64,000 bases of DNA from Amphibalanus amphitrite (lineage: Eukaryota; Arthropoda; Thecostraca; Balanomorpha; Balanidae): contig NW_024881861.1 of the NCBI RefSeq assembly GCF_019059575.1, positions 62,001-126,000 on the forward strand. Reading direction: 5' to 3'. Position numbers and translations under genes: made by a program. The notes under the pieces were generated by a model. It was given only the letters and a program-made list of their open reading frames with translations, ran no database searches and had not been told where the DNA came from. Positions 10,257-24,141 of this stretch are shown here, in pieces; the first letter of the stretch is position 1, and every line of letters starts with the position of its first letter.

Positions 10257-10431
10257 TGTCGCGGCAGCTGACCGGACCCGTCCCAGTCGGACACACAGCG
10301 CATCCGGCCGTCACTGTATTCCGAAAACCACTGACTCCGGCCGCCCGGCTCGCGGCCGACCCGAGCACCACGTGACCGGCCCAGGCCAAGGTCACCTGAA
10401 AGGCGCCGCATCAACAGGCGCGCCCTCGACA
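10257..10431 (-). repeat. 5' LTR of the minus-strand Ty3 element
   Basis: 175 bp, identical by eye to 5,025-5,199. It should hold the promoter and transcript start of the element. No clear TATA box was seen. Confidence 0.95.
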
Positions 10432-10436
10432 ACGGC

Positions 10437-10838
10437 AAAACGTCCTTTATTTGCCCATCGGCCATCACACATTATAACCTTGAGTAAATAACGCTGTCAG
10501 GAGCGCCAGGTGGCGGGCCCACCAAACATTGGTACGTTTGTCGTTCAGCGAGCTTATTGCCGCCTGTATTTGCTGACCCGTGGTAATTTAGGCCGTAGGG
10601 GTACTCGTGATGGTCCTGTCACTACCCCCGTCCCCCTCCTTCTCTGTTTTGTATGCTAGGAGAAGGTACTCTTCATGACAGCGGTAAGCTGGAGTGTCTC
10701 CCAGCCTTTTATCCCTTGCCACCCGGACCACTGTCATTCCAAAATATTTATAGTACTTTTGCATTACTAAGTTACATTTGTATCACTAAGTTACATGCAT
10801 CGTGGTTCAGGAAATGACTCCACCATCTCGAATTAGCG
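10437..10838. other. No gene seen
   Basis: Spacer between the Ty3 element and a small MITE. No domain or repeat recognised. Confidence 0.4.
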
Positions 10839-11100
10839 CACTGGTGGATCCAGAAAGTCGGTCTTGGAAGCTATGGGGGGGGGAGTACCCAAAAAAGTTT
10901 CTCCAACTTCCCCAAAACTCCCCGGATTTCGATTCCTTACGCACTGCTAAGCGGTTTATGTAAAACAAACTTCTTTATAAAAGTTCTTTTGTTTTCTTGC
11001 CATTCTCAAAAAACCGCAAAGCGTGTTGTTGATTTCGGGCGCCGCGGGGGAGGGAGGGTATTTGTCCAAAATCCCCTCCCCCCCCCCGGATCCGCTAGTG
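10839..11100. mobile_element. Small hAT-like MITE (GGATCC-type ends)
   Basis: The inverted ends CACTGGTGGATCC and (reverse complement) CACTAGCGGATCC have two mismatches in 13. A G-run follows the left end and a C-run precedes the right end. Ends of the same type occur at 17,079-17,300, 29,635-29,650 and 49,295-49,307. No TSD could be confirmed. Confidence 0.6.
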
Positions 11101-12750
<1,650 letters not shown>

Positions 12751-12845
12751 AATCGTATTTGTGTATATCATTAATTCGGGAATTGAAAGCTCAGCTTTCG
12801 GTATGATAACCAATTTTGGGCTGGTAAAGGTTCATTGAAAGTAAG

Positions 12846-14026
12846 TTAACCTGCGCCCCACTGGGGTCTGCGTATAACGCGCCCAACGGGGGGGGGGGCT
12901 ATTCATAGCTCCCCTCCCTCCTCACTCCGAAACTACTAGGCCGATCGTTAAACTTCAAACGGCTTCTGATAGCCCCGGAAAAACTGTCGAACGAAACCTT
13001 AGTTCATTGACCACTGACGAGGTCACCGATGACGTCACAGGTCAACCCAAAGTAAAAGCTATCGATGTTTGGCTTGTTCACATTTTGGACTCTGGCCGCC
13101 GTCTTACAAGTTAGATCAGGCTCATTTTTGGTTTACACACTCGTGAAGAGATGCTTTAGATACCCTGAGGTTACCGAACTTGTACTTTGATTTTCAGGTC
13201 AGGGTCAGGTCATCACCGATCACGGAAATCTTATATCCGTCGGTGACGTGACACATGTTTTATGGTCCATTTAGGTCATATATTTCGAATTCGATGTCGT
13301 TTATATCATTCGAGGTCATTTTGAGTTGAATTTAGCATAGGTCAGGCCACTTTCAGGTCAAAAAGGTCAAAAAATTTAAGTTGAAATTTTTCAACAGAAA
13401 AGGTGTCTATCGGATGCAGTTTGAGTTCAGGAACACGATGGTGCTGTTTATATTGGTTTACTACGTACTGAAATTTTATTTGAAGAATTTATGATTGTGA
13501 AATATTTGCTATAATGCGTATAACTTGGCCATTTTTGAAGATATCTGGCTAAAACTTGCTAGAGTACCTAAGCCATAATCAGGTATCTTATCACATGTAA
13601 CTATCCCGTTTTTTCGAAGTCAAAAACTAAAAAAAAGATAAAAAGAAATTTTGAATTTAACTATATATAATTTTCAAAATTTTCAAAAATTTGAAAATCC
13701 GAGCTTGCAGTTTGACAATGCAATTTATTCTTAGTCCTCCCATGCAAAGAAATTGGATCTAGCTAAAAAACTGAGCTTTTTGGAGCGATTGCCGTGGTTC
13801 AATGTTTTGCGTCGAAATCGGCCGAGCATGACGTCACTCTGACGTCATTTCCGGCCGTCCTATGGTAGCTACGAGTTTCATCTTTCGACACAAGGTGTCA
13901 AATTGATGCAGCTGAATATACTGAAAGTTTGGCGTCGATACGTCAAGCGGTTTAGAAGTTATTGCAAAACGTGAGGAAGGCTGTGAATAGCCCCCCCCCC
14001 CCCCCCCCCAGTGGGGCGCGGGTCAA
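12846..14026 (-). mobile_element. TTAA-family GC-hairpin repeat (copy A)
   Basis: The left (beta) end has TTAA (12,846-12,849), terminal motif CGCCCCACTGGGG, spacer, inner motif CGCGCCCAACGGGG and a G-run/C-run hairpin around a CTATTCATAG loop. The right (alpha) end has a C-run then CAGTGGGGCGCGGGT, with TTAA degraded to TCAA. Paired TGACGTCA palindromes lie at 13,829-13,836 and 13,840-13,847. It has about 1.18 kb of non-coding sequence, an AT-rich core and several AGGTCA half-sites. Orientation is reversed relative to copy C. Confidence 0.78.
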
Positions 14027-15297
14027 ATAACAGCGTTCAGTGTGAATTATTGCGTAGTTTTTGGACATCTTTGGTCAAAGGGCTTAGACATTTTCGGGCG
14101 GACAGTCGACGAAAATACCGTTCTTTGGACGGACATTGGACATACGTTTACTGAAACTGGCACCATTACCTTAAACTATTGCGTAATGCATTACATAAGC
14201 AATGAACATTACCTAAGCACTACCTGGATTCTGTTTACCAGCCGCCTGTCAGCTTCACCATCGAGATGGAATGACAAACCTCATACGGCAGGGGTCAGAT
14301 TCTGCCCCCCACCCCCCCACCCAGCGGGGCGCGGGCTAAGATCCATACACCTATCCGCATAATCAGGCGGCTGGTGGACAGTTGAGCTGTCTTGCGGCAC
14401 AGCATAGATGCTGGCGCTCACAACTAACGCCATCTAGGAACAAGAGTGTAAACATGCGCATAGCATGCAACGCTGCGTATTTAATTTGATTAGGATGCAA
14501 ATAAATACTACAGACAACTTGCATATACCTTTGGAGATCACTGTCAGTTCGCCCATTGTTTCCGCCATCGGCTATCCAGCGGTCTTGCGAGCGTGGTGTG
14601 ATGAGGCCTTGATAAGACCTGTCTTACGGTATCTGTGGACTTACCAGTATCTGTGGCCTGTTTCCGTGAAATTTAGGTGTACCTATTTGCTTTGCAACAG
14701 AATGCGATTGTGTTGAGCTTGTTCACAAATGTACCGCTATCGTCTTCAAAGCGGGTATTGTTCTCAAAGCGGCCTGCGGCTACTATCTACTGCAAGTTTT
14801 TTTCGGAATGTCCTGAATGATGAAACTGAATGAAACATCAGTTAGAAGTTAAAAATGACAAATTGAACAGATAATTGCCACCCATGCCCTGTCTTAATGT
14901 CTTTATGCCCCTGAGGTCGTGTCATGTAATGAAATGTCGCCAAAGTTTTTCTTACCATAACTTTTGATAGAGACATGCTAGACGATGAAAACACCTCAGA
15001 TGTGTTCAGTTGGACGATACGGATCGACTGATATGCAACATGATCCTTACCAGACAGGTCATGACCTTGACCTGAGATTAAATTTTCGAAATGACTTCTC
15101 GATGTCAACTTACCGTTCATTCGACGCGTCTCGACGAGAGGAACACGATGCTGGCAAAAGCAGCGTCGTTGCTCTCTTGAGTCAAAATTTATTGCTGAAA
15201 AACTATTTGAGCCATTTCGATGCATCCTTCCGCTTCGCTGTCTGGCGTGGCTCCCTCTGCAGTGCGCTTTTGATCCCTAGACCCTAGCCTACTTCTT
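14027..15297. other. No gene seen; one TTAA-family end fragment
   Basis: Positions 14,291-14,338 (C-run then CAGCGGGGCGCGGGCTA) are an isolated terminal fragment of the TTAA family. I see nothing else recognisable. Confidence 0.4.
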
Positions 15298-15874
15298 AAG
15301 GTTAAGCTACACTATCAGTGACTGTCCAGGAAATTACGTGCGTGATCTGCAGAACCGTGATTGCGAGACTCCCTTGATATCGGTTTCTGCGATTTTCCAG
15401 AATTTCCGTGAATTGTTGTACGTTGACGTATTAATAACAACTAATGGATAGTTTCGTAACAAACGCCTAAATTTGCAATTTTCTATATAATTTTATCAAT
15501 AAATAACTTGTTTAGTTAATCAAACATCAAAAACACATTAAAATTAAAGAAACAATTATTAATTACGTCACTTGCATTCATACGGTGCGCCACCAACTGT
15601 CTCATATCACGTAATCTCGCAGATTCTGCAAAAAAGTTCGTAGCTCTGAACTTTATATCGGTACGGAACGTCCTGACCGTCCTGACTATCCGGCATTTCC
15701 TGTACTGAACGTCCGGGATTTCCTTGACTGAATCTGCGTGACCCCAGTGTAGCCGACCCTGTGTACTTCCTATCAGCTGAACTTCATCAGCGTACCGATT
15801 TTCTGCAAAACCCGCAAACTCGCAGATCACGCACGTAAGTTCCTGGACGATCACGCATAGTGTAGCTCGGCCTT
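15298..15874. mobile_element. hAT-type MITE with perfect 8-bp TSD
   Basis: The exact duplication TACTTCTT lies at 15,290-15,297 and 15,875-15,882. The inverted ends AAGGTTAAGCTACACTAT and AAGGCCGAGCTACACTAT continue with GTCCAGGAA and TTACGTGCGTGATCTGC, about 55 bp in all. The 577-bp body has repeated sub-motifs (GTCCTGACCGTCCTGAC, TTTCCTGTACTGAACGTCC) and no ORF. Confidence 0.9.
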
Positions 15875-16738
15875 TACTTCTTTTTCCCGATTACTTACGA
15901 TTACGGTTACTTTTTTCTCGAAAAAGTTCTCACGCATTCATTTTACCCTCTTAACTTCTTACGTTAATTTCTTCAAGACTGGTTTGGCTCCGAGTTCATT
16001 ATCGAAGGTCTCACGTGAGTTTTGACAGCGTCAGCGTCTGGCCAATATTTTTTTACCCCTTATATATTCACTTTCAAATTATGCTCGGTAAATACATGGA
16101 AATTGTATCTTCAAAAACGATCATTCTATGATGACGTCACTTGTGGCAGCTGGCACCTAATGTCCGTACGTGGCACTAAGTGTCGACGAATTTTTAGGAA
16201 AACTTCGTTTTCACTTTTACCAAGGTCAGAATCCAGTCTTTTACCAAGGTCAGAATCCAGTAGACGGTTCTGTCCATGGTAGGTATACATTACATTGCAA
16301 TTTGCAATGCACGTTCCACAGAATGACATCACCACTGTCCTAATGTCTAGTTCTAAAAAGCACTTATGGAATGTATCAGGAATAATTCACATGTTAAAAT
16401 CAGGTTAAAATAAGGCGACTTTCGATTTTCTCAAGTTCAGCTTTTGGGGCGTTTCACTGGCAAAAACGCGTGCTTAGTCGAAAAACGTACTTGAAGCCCA
16501 ATCGGTTTTGAAAAAAGTACTTTAATCGCGTATCTCTTTTTCGTGCTGAATTGAGCCAATGATGTTCCTCCTTTCTGACAAACACCTGACCGCCTGATGG
16601 TAAACGCCCTTGTCTTTAGTAGGCATCTATAATCAATTATAATATATAATTATAATATAATAATCAATTATAATCAATTATATCAATTATAATTATAATA
16701 ATCAATTTATATGTTTACTCATGCGTCCTGAAATGCAC
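15875..16738. other. No gene seen; short repeats
   Basis: A 20-bp direct repeat (TTTTACCAAGGTCAGAATCC) lies at about 16,215-16,260. An AT-rich simple repeat of AATCAATTATAAT units lies at about 16,629-16,708. No coding signal. Confidence 0.45.
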
Positions 16739-17621
16739 TTAACCCTATTGGTGGCAGGCTCTTGGTATACCCCTATTAGTGGCAGGGGGGGGGGGGGCTG
16801 TTTACGACCCCCCCTTGATATCTCGAGATCTAACGGGCCGATTTTCAAAATTCAAACGGCATTCGATTTCGCTCAACGTGATCTACATTTCTAAAAAATA
16901 AAAATTAAAAATGTCAACAGGGGGGGTAGAGGGGGGTAAAAACGGGCAAATTGCAGATACATTTTAGACTGTTTATCACGGCCAGGTTTCTGAACCAATC
17001 CTAACGCAACTTTTGCCGATCGATAGAGAATGAACCAGGAATTCACATGGATCCTAAAAATATGCATTTTCAAAAATCATAGGCGGATACAGATCATTGA
17101 GATTGGGGGTACACAAAAAGTATAGTAAATAAGGTTTTTGTTGGTACTGTTTCTAAAAAGGGTGGTAATGGTCTTGTTATGTTACAATTTTCTTATGAGA
17201 GAACGACTACAATTGTATTGGTCATGCATAGGCGGTGTCAGGGCACCTATGTTGGGAGGTAAAACATAACCCCCCTTTTTGGACGCCTGGATCCGCCTAT
17301 TATAGCAAAAACGTGTCAAAAGAGGATGCACAATAACTGTATATGTTATCACATGATACCTTTCATTCACTGTTCGTAAAACTGGTGCAGCATCGTGATC
17401 TTCGCCCAAATGACTCGCTTCACGAATAGGACCCCCAATTCCCAGTGCTCTGGAGCCGCCCCTGGTAAAGTTATGAACTTGAAATTTTCAGGGAATAAGC
17501 CCAATTTAGTTTTAGGAAAAGTCAGAAAATTTCAGCATCGTAGCTTCAGCGGTTTCGGAGATATTCCCGAAAAACCTGAGGGGTGGATAAAAACAACCCC
17601 CCCCCTGCCACTAATAGGGCA
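16739..17621 (+). mobile_element. TTAA-family GC-hairpin repeat (copy H2)
   Basis: The left (beta) end is TTAA at 16,739-16,742, outer motif CCTATTGGTGGCAGG, inner motif CCCTATTAGTGGCAGG, then a G-run, CTGTTTACGA loop and C-run. The right end is a C-run plus CTGCCACTAATAGGG near 17,600-17,618 with the terminal TTAA lost. The first about 295 bp match 1-294 inverted. It is interrupted by a small hAT-like MITE at 17,079-17,300. Confidence 0.75.
17079..17300. mobile_element. hAT-like MITE nested in TTAA-family copy H2
   Basis: The ends are ATAGGCGGATAC (17,079-17,090) and ATAGGCGGATCC reversed (17,289-17,300), matching the GGATCC-type MITE ends elsewhere. An internal CATAGGCGGTGTCAGG at about 17,228 suggests a composite or nested end. 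No TSD confirmed. Confidence 0.6.
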
Positions 17622-18040
17622 GTGGAACTGCGCCTGATCGGCTGAACGGCATCTGCGGTTTTGGTCCTAAATATCAATTATATATGGCTTTTTTTGGTAA
17701 AACTCAGTTCCCGTTTAGGTACTGATTCAATCCCATATCACGTGACTTATTCTGATCCCTCTCCTCCCCACCGGCATACCGGATACTCTGCCCACTTCCT
17801 ACCGACGCCTCCCTCTCCATCACACACACACACACACACACACCGGTTCCTCCTCGCATACCATTTCCCACCTATCCTGTCTCCTCAAAATCGCTGCTAC
17901 CCGATCAGCCGCCGACCCCAGCTGTTGGGGAGGGGGAGGGGAGGGTTCGGCGCCGTTTCACCTCACAGAAAAACATCACTGACACTACCTGCGTGTTTTT
18001 CTCGGGACGGGCGCCGGGCGGGTCACGGCCGGGCCATGCC
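17622..18040. other. No gene seen; (CA)n microsatellite
   Basis: A (CA)n tract lies at 17,822-17,843 within pyrimidine-rich, low-complexity sequence that leads into the GC-rich island. Confidence 0.5.
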
Positions 18041-18490
18041 TCCATTTTGACCCAGCGGTAAGGAGGGAGGGGAGAGGCGACAAAAACCTGGCGCCGCGCC
18101 GCCCTCGCTTTCAAAAAGCCGGCCGTGGCGCCAGCGCGGCGCCGGAGGCGGTAAGAGCCGCCGTCCCAGCTGCCCCTCCGCCGGCAGGCCTCCATGGTGC
18201 AGGCGTCCTCGGTCGCAGATACCGCCGTGTGTGTCGGTGACGGGACTCGCCTGTGAACAAAGACTGTCCTTGGACCCACGCCGCGCCGCCCGGCGGCCGG
18301 CGCGCCGCTCGCCTGCAGTCGATACCGGGCGGCCGGCGAGGCGGCGGCGGCGGCGGCGGCGGCGGTGGCTGTGGCGAGGGGCAGTGTAATGGCCCTGGGG
18401 TCCGCCCGCGGCGGTCGGCGGCGGCCGGCCCCGTCGGACAGTCGCCGTCTGTGTTTATGTCAGCGTCGCTGGCCCTCTGCTCCGTTTGTT
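18040..18490. other. GC-rich, CpG-rich island of unknown role
   Basis: About 450 bp of very GC-rich DNA with many CpGs, sharply different from the AT-rich flanks, containing a (GGC)n tract at 18,338-18,368. Open frames here are low-complexity Gly/Arg products of the GC bias. A promoter or first exon is possible but not shown. Confidence 0.4.
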
Positions 18491-20490
18491 TATGCTAGCT
18501 GGGTGATGGCGAGGCACTGGCTCCGCTGGTATGCTGTTGACTGGCGGCGCTGTCTTGTGCAACTTTTCCAAGGCGAACTGGGCCGGCTGTTTTTCGTCTG
18601 AGTTGCAAGAGATGTTTACTTTTTGTGATTATCAGATGTGGAAGTGATGAAATAGTAATCGAAACTATCCTAGGTAGCGCTACAAACGGGCTCTTCAACC
18701 TTCAATACGCGCCATTCGATTTCCGGTTAATTGAGTCAAAGCCGTATTTTGTGTTGTTCAATCGAGTAGCATCATCAGCATGGGTCGAATAAAATATTTT
18801 CGTAAAAGGCAATAAAAAAACACGTTCATATGTCGGAGCTGTGTGTGACGTGGAAATGCAATCATCGTTGGGATACTTGCACGGGCAAACTAAATTGATT
18901 GTACAATCGCAGGCTGCTTGTCCCATTGTCACCGACCCAGCCCTTTGTTGACGCATTCCCGATCTCCAAGCACCCCCTTTTCCATCTAGCATCCTCTACG
19001 CTGTGTTTGCAGTACGTGTTTCGGTACGTGCGCAATGTGCATCATGTTTACCTTTCTATCGGGCTGCTTTTTAGTTTTGATTTGATTCTTGTTTTTCATT
19101 GTTGTCGTCACGACCTTTCATCGCCTTTTATAGCTCTTTCGTCATCTCAACACTTTCTAAAGAAAATATGCCACAAAGTCTAGGAATCCTGTCTAATTCT
19201 GCAGGCTTCTGCAGACGTTACCAATCCATCATGACAAAGGAACGGCATCACTCCCTCATCTGAATCGGGCTGGCTAGAACCTCCGTCGGAGATAATTTAT
19301 ATTCCCTCTCCCGTTTTGACTAAAGGCATTAGGTACTGCTTATAAGGCTAGTTTTTGTTTTCTTCTGGTCATTTTTTTGTTCGTTTCATTTTCATCTTTT
19401 GTCTGAAACTACTGCTTAGAACACTATTTTTTGTTTTCTTCTGGTCATTTTTCTTCGTTTCATTTTCATCTTTTGTCTGAAAGTTTGTCTCTACGTTGTG
19501 GACGGACTGACTGTTGCAAGCATGTGCCAGTATTGATCGTTGGTATCATATTTATTGGCCATATTTAAAAAAAAAACATCCGGATAATAAATTTGTCATT
19601 AGCTTTTGTTAAGCCGCGGCGCTGCGACAACACAAAGTGGTCCGTTTGCTGGCAGCGACCCCGAGCTAGCTAGTCACTTATTAGCATAGAAATGCCATAA
19701 GTTTTTGAATATGTGCAATAAGAAATTTGACATAATTACAATAAATTTGACATTATTTGACATAAATTTGGCATAATTTGGCATAAATTTGACATTATAA
19801 CATTACTGGTTAATATTGGGGGTATGTCCGTCGTAAAAATAACTGCATTTATCATTCGTTGTTCAATGTCTTGTCAACGGTTCATCGTTTCGTATTTGGG
19901 TTATGGTTTCATAAATGACAAGTTATTTAATTACCTATAAAATAACTTGTATAATATAATAGCGAATATTACCCTTATATTCGCGAAGCTGTGGCACTGG
20001 ACCACTGCCAATGTTCTGTCAGCCAAAATTCGCAGTTGGTCCCAGTGTTTCGATGAAGGCCCTCGGCTATCGCATTCCTTTTTACTTTTCTACGATCCAA
20101 TGCAGAATATTTGCCATGTGTAAAAATCCGAAACTGTGAGAGCATTCAACTCAACCAACATCAGTTTTCTTTTTCCAGAATGGTTACGTCTGTGAAGCCA
20201 GGAACCAATAAACCTCTTCACTTTTGAAACGAAGCTGAAACGTATTAAGGGACACGTCAAAAATCAGTCAGGGTATCCTCGATACGAGGATAACATCATG
20301 GGACACACATTTACAAGCAGGCCTCGCTGACGTTCAGAAAAGACAGGGCAAGTAGCGCACCAAACTATCCTGAAGTTAAGGCAGCCTGGCATGACACCCG
20401 AATACCCTAATCATTGAGGCCACCCTCAATTGAGGTATATAGGGCCTTGAGGCCACCCAACAAACAAACCGATACTACCGACCGTCTCTC
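18491..20490. other. No gene seen; local duplications
   Basis: A tandem duplication of about 58 bp lies at about 19,352-19,409 and 19,427-19,484 (shared TTTCATTTTCATCTTTTGTC). A repeat of ATTTGACATAA-like units lies at about 19,727-19,803. No recognisable coding region. Confidence 0.45.
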
Positions 20491-20494
20491 CACA

Positions 20495-20780
20495 CGCGCT
20501 CTTACCGGGACCGTCGGGCGGCAACTGGGGCTGGCGCCACGCGCGCGGCGGCTTTTATAGCCCCCAATTCAGCCTCGGGTGGGGCAGGTGGCGCGTCCGG
20601 CGAGGTCGGCGGCTGCGCGTGCGCCGTCCCTCCCCTCGCGCGCGGTCGGCCCCGCGCGCTTTCAGACAGAGAACAGGCGCGGAGCGGCGGGGCCGTGGGG
20701 CCGCGCTGTGCACCAGACAGCACCACACGGCAGACCTGTGACACTACAGACGACACACAGGCCACTGGCTGACACTCGCG
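20495..20780. promoter_or_regulatory. GC-rich island with TATA-like box and splice-donor-like sites
   Basis: A CpG-dense block. On the minus strand CTATAAAAG (about 20,555-20,547) is a TATA-box match, with a donor-like GGTAAGAG about 40-50 bp downstream. On the plus strand the block ends in CTCGCGTAAGT at about 20,774-20,784, a donor-like site. It could be a bidirectional promoter or an untranslated first exon of the TIF1-like gene 8 kb downstream. This is inference only. Confidence 0.3.
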
Positions 20781-22207
20781 TAAGTTTGTCTGGACAATTT
20801 TTGTCTAAATTTTGAAAATTCAAAATGCTGACCGTGGCGTTCCATCAGACCTGGCATGAAATTCTGCTCGTTTGCTGCTTGTCTTGATTGTCCCTCTCTG
20901 CCACATTTCGTCAGCAGTTTCAACTGTTCTTGCTAGCTGAACTTAACAGTTCAGCCCCGTCCGATTCCTGATCGTCTCAAATCCAAGAAATCTACAGAAA
21001 CGTCAATTTTCTATCAATAGTGTATTTTTCGGGACTGAACCTGTCGTTCATTAAAACTTTATCTTAAAAAGATTAAATTTCGTAAAAATTCATCGCAAAT
21101 TTTAATTCATTTTCTTTGATAAATCTTTCATTACTTGCTCCTGTATTGGGGACTTCGGCACATCACCAGCACATGACTGTGACTGCCTCTTTTCCCTCAT
21201 TACCATCATAATTCTATCCTGATCATTGTCTGCAGTCCTTCGCATGTGAGAAGATGATATTCGTGGCATAGATATGCAATGCATGCAAGAGAGCAATGTA
21301 TGACGGCTATTGATTCCTATAGCAAGGCATGGAGAAGATGAGGCACCTACTCGTGTATGTCAGACGGCAAGCTGTGTAAACTTTGAAGTTGGAAAGTCCT
21401 CGTGAAATGGAGCACAAAGGTAACAAAGAAGTTGAGAAAATACGACCGGGACTGAGAAGGGAACCTACTAAGATGTCAAAGCTATGATGGGCTTTGTGGT
21501 GCCTATCGTACAAGCCATGTAATAGTGCATACGACCTAAGTGGACGTATGATGTGGGATATGTTTTGTATACTACCCCGGTGGACGGATATGCGGATCCA
21601 GAGAGCTGCCGGTGAATACTGGATGAGCTACCGACACGATTGCTCAACATTGATAGTGTGTTTCTTTCTGTTCAAGCAGTATCCAAGAGAAGCCCGTGAG
21701 ACGAAGTACCTCACCATATACGAGTAGGTTCACTTCCTCCAGCCTGAAAAAAAAATGGTTGGATTGTCCTTGTATCCCAATCCAAGTCCTACGTACTCAG
21801 ATGAGTTTCTACGATAACAATTGTGGCAATGCTCACAAGAGTAAACAAGACATCAAAGACGTGACACTGGAAAAGACGGTCAGGAGTGAGATGAAGTTTG
21901 GAACTGATGGTTTAGTTGATTGGTGCCATTGTGTGCATGTAGCTAAACTGCAAGTCGTGCTCATTTAATAACAGAATGCATCAAACGAACTTATAGAGCA
22001 CAAATCAGCACTCAAGGATTTGTAATTACATCGTCCAGTCCTCCCTATCCTTTTTCCTCTCCTTCCACAGTACCTAACATGTCCATTTATTCCACATTTA
22101 TCTCGGCTGAAAGGCTACAGATTGGGTGAACGCTCTTGTACGCTTAAATAAATAAATAAATAAATATATAAATAAATACATAAATAGATAAATAAATAGC
22201 CACATCA
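20781..22207. other. No gene seen; AAAT-type microsatellite
   Basis: An (AAAT)n-rich tract lies at about 22,146-22,198. The open frames at 21.1-22.0 kb lack any domain or codon pattern I recognise. Confidence 0.4.
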
Positions 22208-23101
22208 TTAAACCGCGCTGTTATGGACGTTTTTATCCCCCCCCCCCCGTCATCTTGGCACCCGTTCTCCGTTAGGTTAACTTTCATTCAAAGTCGCGCC
22301 TGAGGGAGGGGTGCTCTACAGAGCCCCTCCCGTTTTTCTGCAATATCTTCTAAAACACTGGACGCATCAACACGACACTTGCTGTTCCTTCGGCTGCACC
22401 AATTTGACACCCTTTGTCCAAAGGAAAATTTCGAAGCTACCATTGGTCGGCTGGAAATGGCGTCAGAGTGACGTCATGTCGGCCGATTTTGATGCAAAAC
22501 ATTGAGCTACGCCAGTAGCACTCGAGAGCTCCATTTTAAAGCTAGATCCAGTTCATTTGCATGAAAGGACTCAAAATAGACAGGGATATCAAACTGTCAT
22601 CTAAGATTTCCATAACTTTGAATGTTTTGAAACTTTTTCTTACAAAATCACAATTTAAAAAAAATCATTTTTGTTTTTTTAATTTTCCAAAAAAAACTAA
22701 ATCTATGGGATAGAAATGATCTACTCAATGAAGTTTTAGCCCGATATCTTAAAAAAATAGCTGGCTTTATGAACTTTGTTGTCAAGATTTCACCATTTTC
22801 AATTTTTAAAATCAATTTTTCAGTACGTTTTTGACATTGCACCGCAAAATAAAAGCATCATCGTGTTCCTGAGCTCAAACGGCATCTGATAGACATCTTT
22901 TTTTTTGTCTGAAACATTGTAACCTCAAAATCTGACCTTTTGGCCTGATAGTGACCTGAACTCAGCGATTGTCCGCTAATAATGGCCTCAAATGACACAG
23001 ACGACACTGTTTTCGAAATATATGGCTGAAATGGACCATAAAACATGTGTCACGTGACCGATACATGATATAAAATTTTCGTGACCTAGGATGACCTTGC
23101 C

Positions 23102-24141
23102 TTAACCCTCGCCGGCCGAGGGGGGGGGGGGCGGGTGCCGCCCCCCCATAGGGTTTTTTCGCGATAGCTCCGAACACGCTGGCGATAGAGAGCTGAAACT
23201 TGGCATACCTGACCTTTGATCCAAGCCGGTTCTTTTGACACCAACCGCATTTTTGGGTCCGGTCAGGTCACTGACCTATGACGTCATAAGTGAACCTCTG
23301 CACGGTCTTCAGATGTCGCAACTTCGCAACGCCCTCACTGCCAGAGGAGATGTCACAGGGAAATGAAACTTGCAGGATCTAGTATCCATTATGAGTCCCA
23401 CAACTTGTATATCTCGGATTTTTCCTAAAGGTCATATGAGGTCAGGTCATTTTCGTGACCTCACCATTATAAGTCAATGGGGGAAAATTCAAACTGCTAT
23501 TCTGGCGCCGGGAACGATCTCCAACTATCTCAAGCACACAGAATCGTGATTTGATGCACTCCTTGCAAGGTTAGATGCGTCACCTTTGCAATGTTGACCT
23601 TGCGTGACGTCATTTATGACGTCATCAAGGTCATATTAGTTTTTCGTCAATAACTCTTGATCAAATTGAGCTAGCGAGTCGGGAAAGTCACCAATGGACT
23701 CAGAAAGACCTGCCAAATCGAATGATATGCGACATGACCTCTTTCGACCAACTTCGTGACCTGGGGGTGCTGACCTGACCTTGACCTGAGGTCAACACCC
23801 CAAGTTGACCTGACCCGGACAAAAAGTATATCATTCGACGCGCCTGAGCGAGACGAACACGATGCTGCCAAAATCGGCGCTCTGCGGCCGTTTTTTGTGA
23901 AGTTATTCACCAAAAACTGAACCGTACCTTGGGGCACTTGACCTGACCTCAGAGGTCACCGGTTGACCTAGGACCTTAAAATCGGGTACCAATCTCTGCG
24001 TCTCGTAACGGCGCACACGCTCGTTTTTTCCGCGACGCGCTAGCTCCACCAGGGGCGAAACGGCGAGGGGGGGGTCGTACCCGCCCCCCCCCCCCTCGGC
24101 CGGCGCGTATGTAGAAAACCAATAGGTCCGGCGAGGGTTAA
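23102..24141 (+). mobile_element. TTAA-family GC-hairpin repeat (copy B)
   Basis: TTAA lies at both ends (23,102-23,105 and 24,138-24,141). Termini are TTAACCCTCGCCGG and its exact reverse complement. The alpha end has CCGGCCGAGG plus a G-run/C-run hairpin. The beta end repeats CGGCCGAGGGG (inner) and CCGGACC (outer). It contains many TGACCT half-sites and TGACGTCA palindromes at about 23,279 and 23,608-23,626. No ORF. Confidence 0.85.

Larger units (their letters stand above)
5025..10431 (-). mobile_element. Complete Ty3/Gypsy-type LTR retrotransposon, minus strand
   Basis: The 5,407-bp element has two 175-bp LTRs that look identical, ends TGTCG...CGACA, and an exact 5-bp target duplication ACGGC (5,020-5,024 and 10,432-10,436). 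On the minus strand the order is 5' LTR, tRNA-Leu primer site, gag, pol (protease, reverse transcriptase, RNase H, integrase), polypurine tract, 3' LTR. Integrase downstream of RNase H places it in the Ty3 group; I could not assign a clade. Identical LTRs and open reading frames indicate a recent insertion that may still be active. Confidence 0.95.

Noticed and set aside
18253-18600. Gly/Arg-rich ORFs in the GC island
   Set aside because: GC-driven open frames without a domain, conserved start or splice context.
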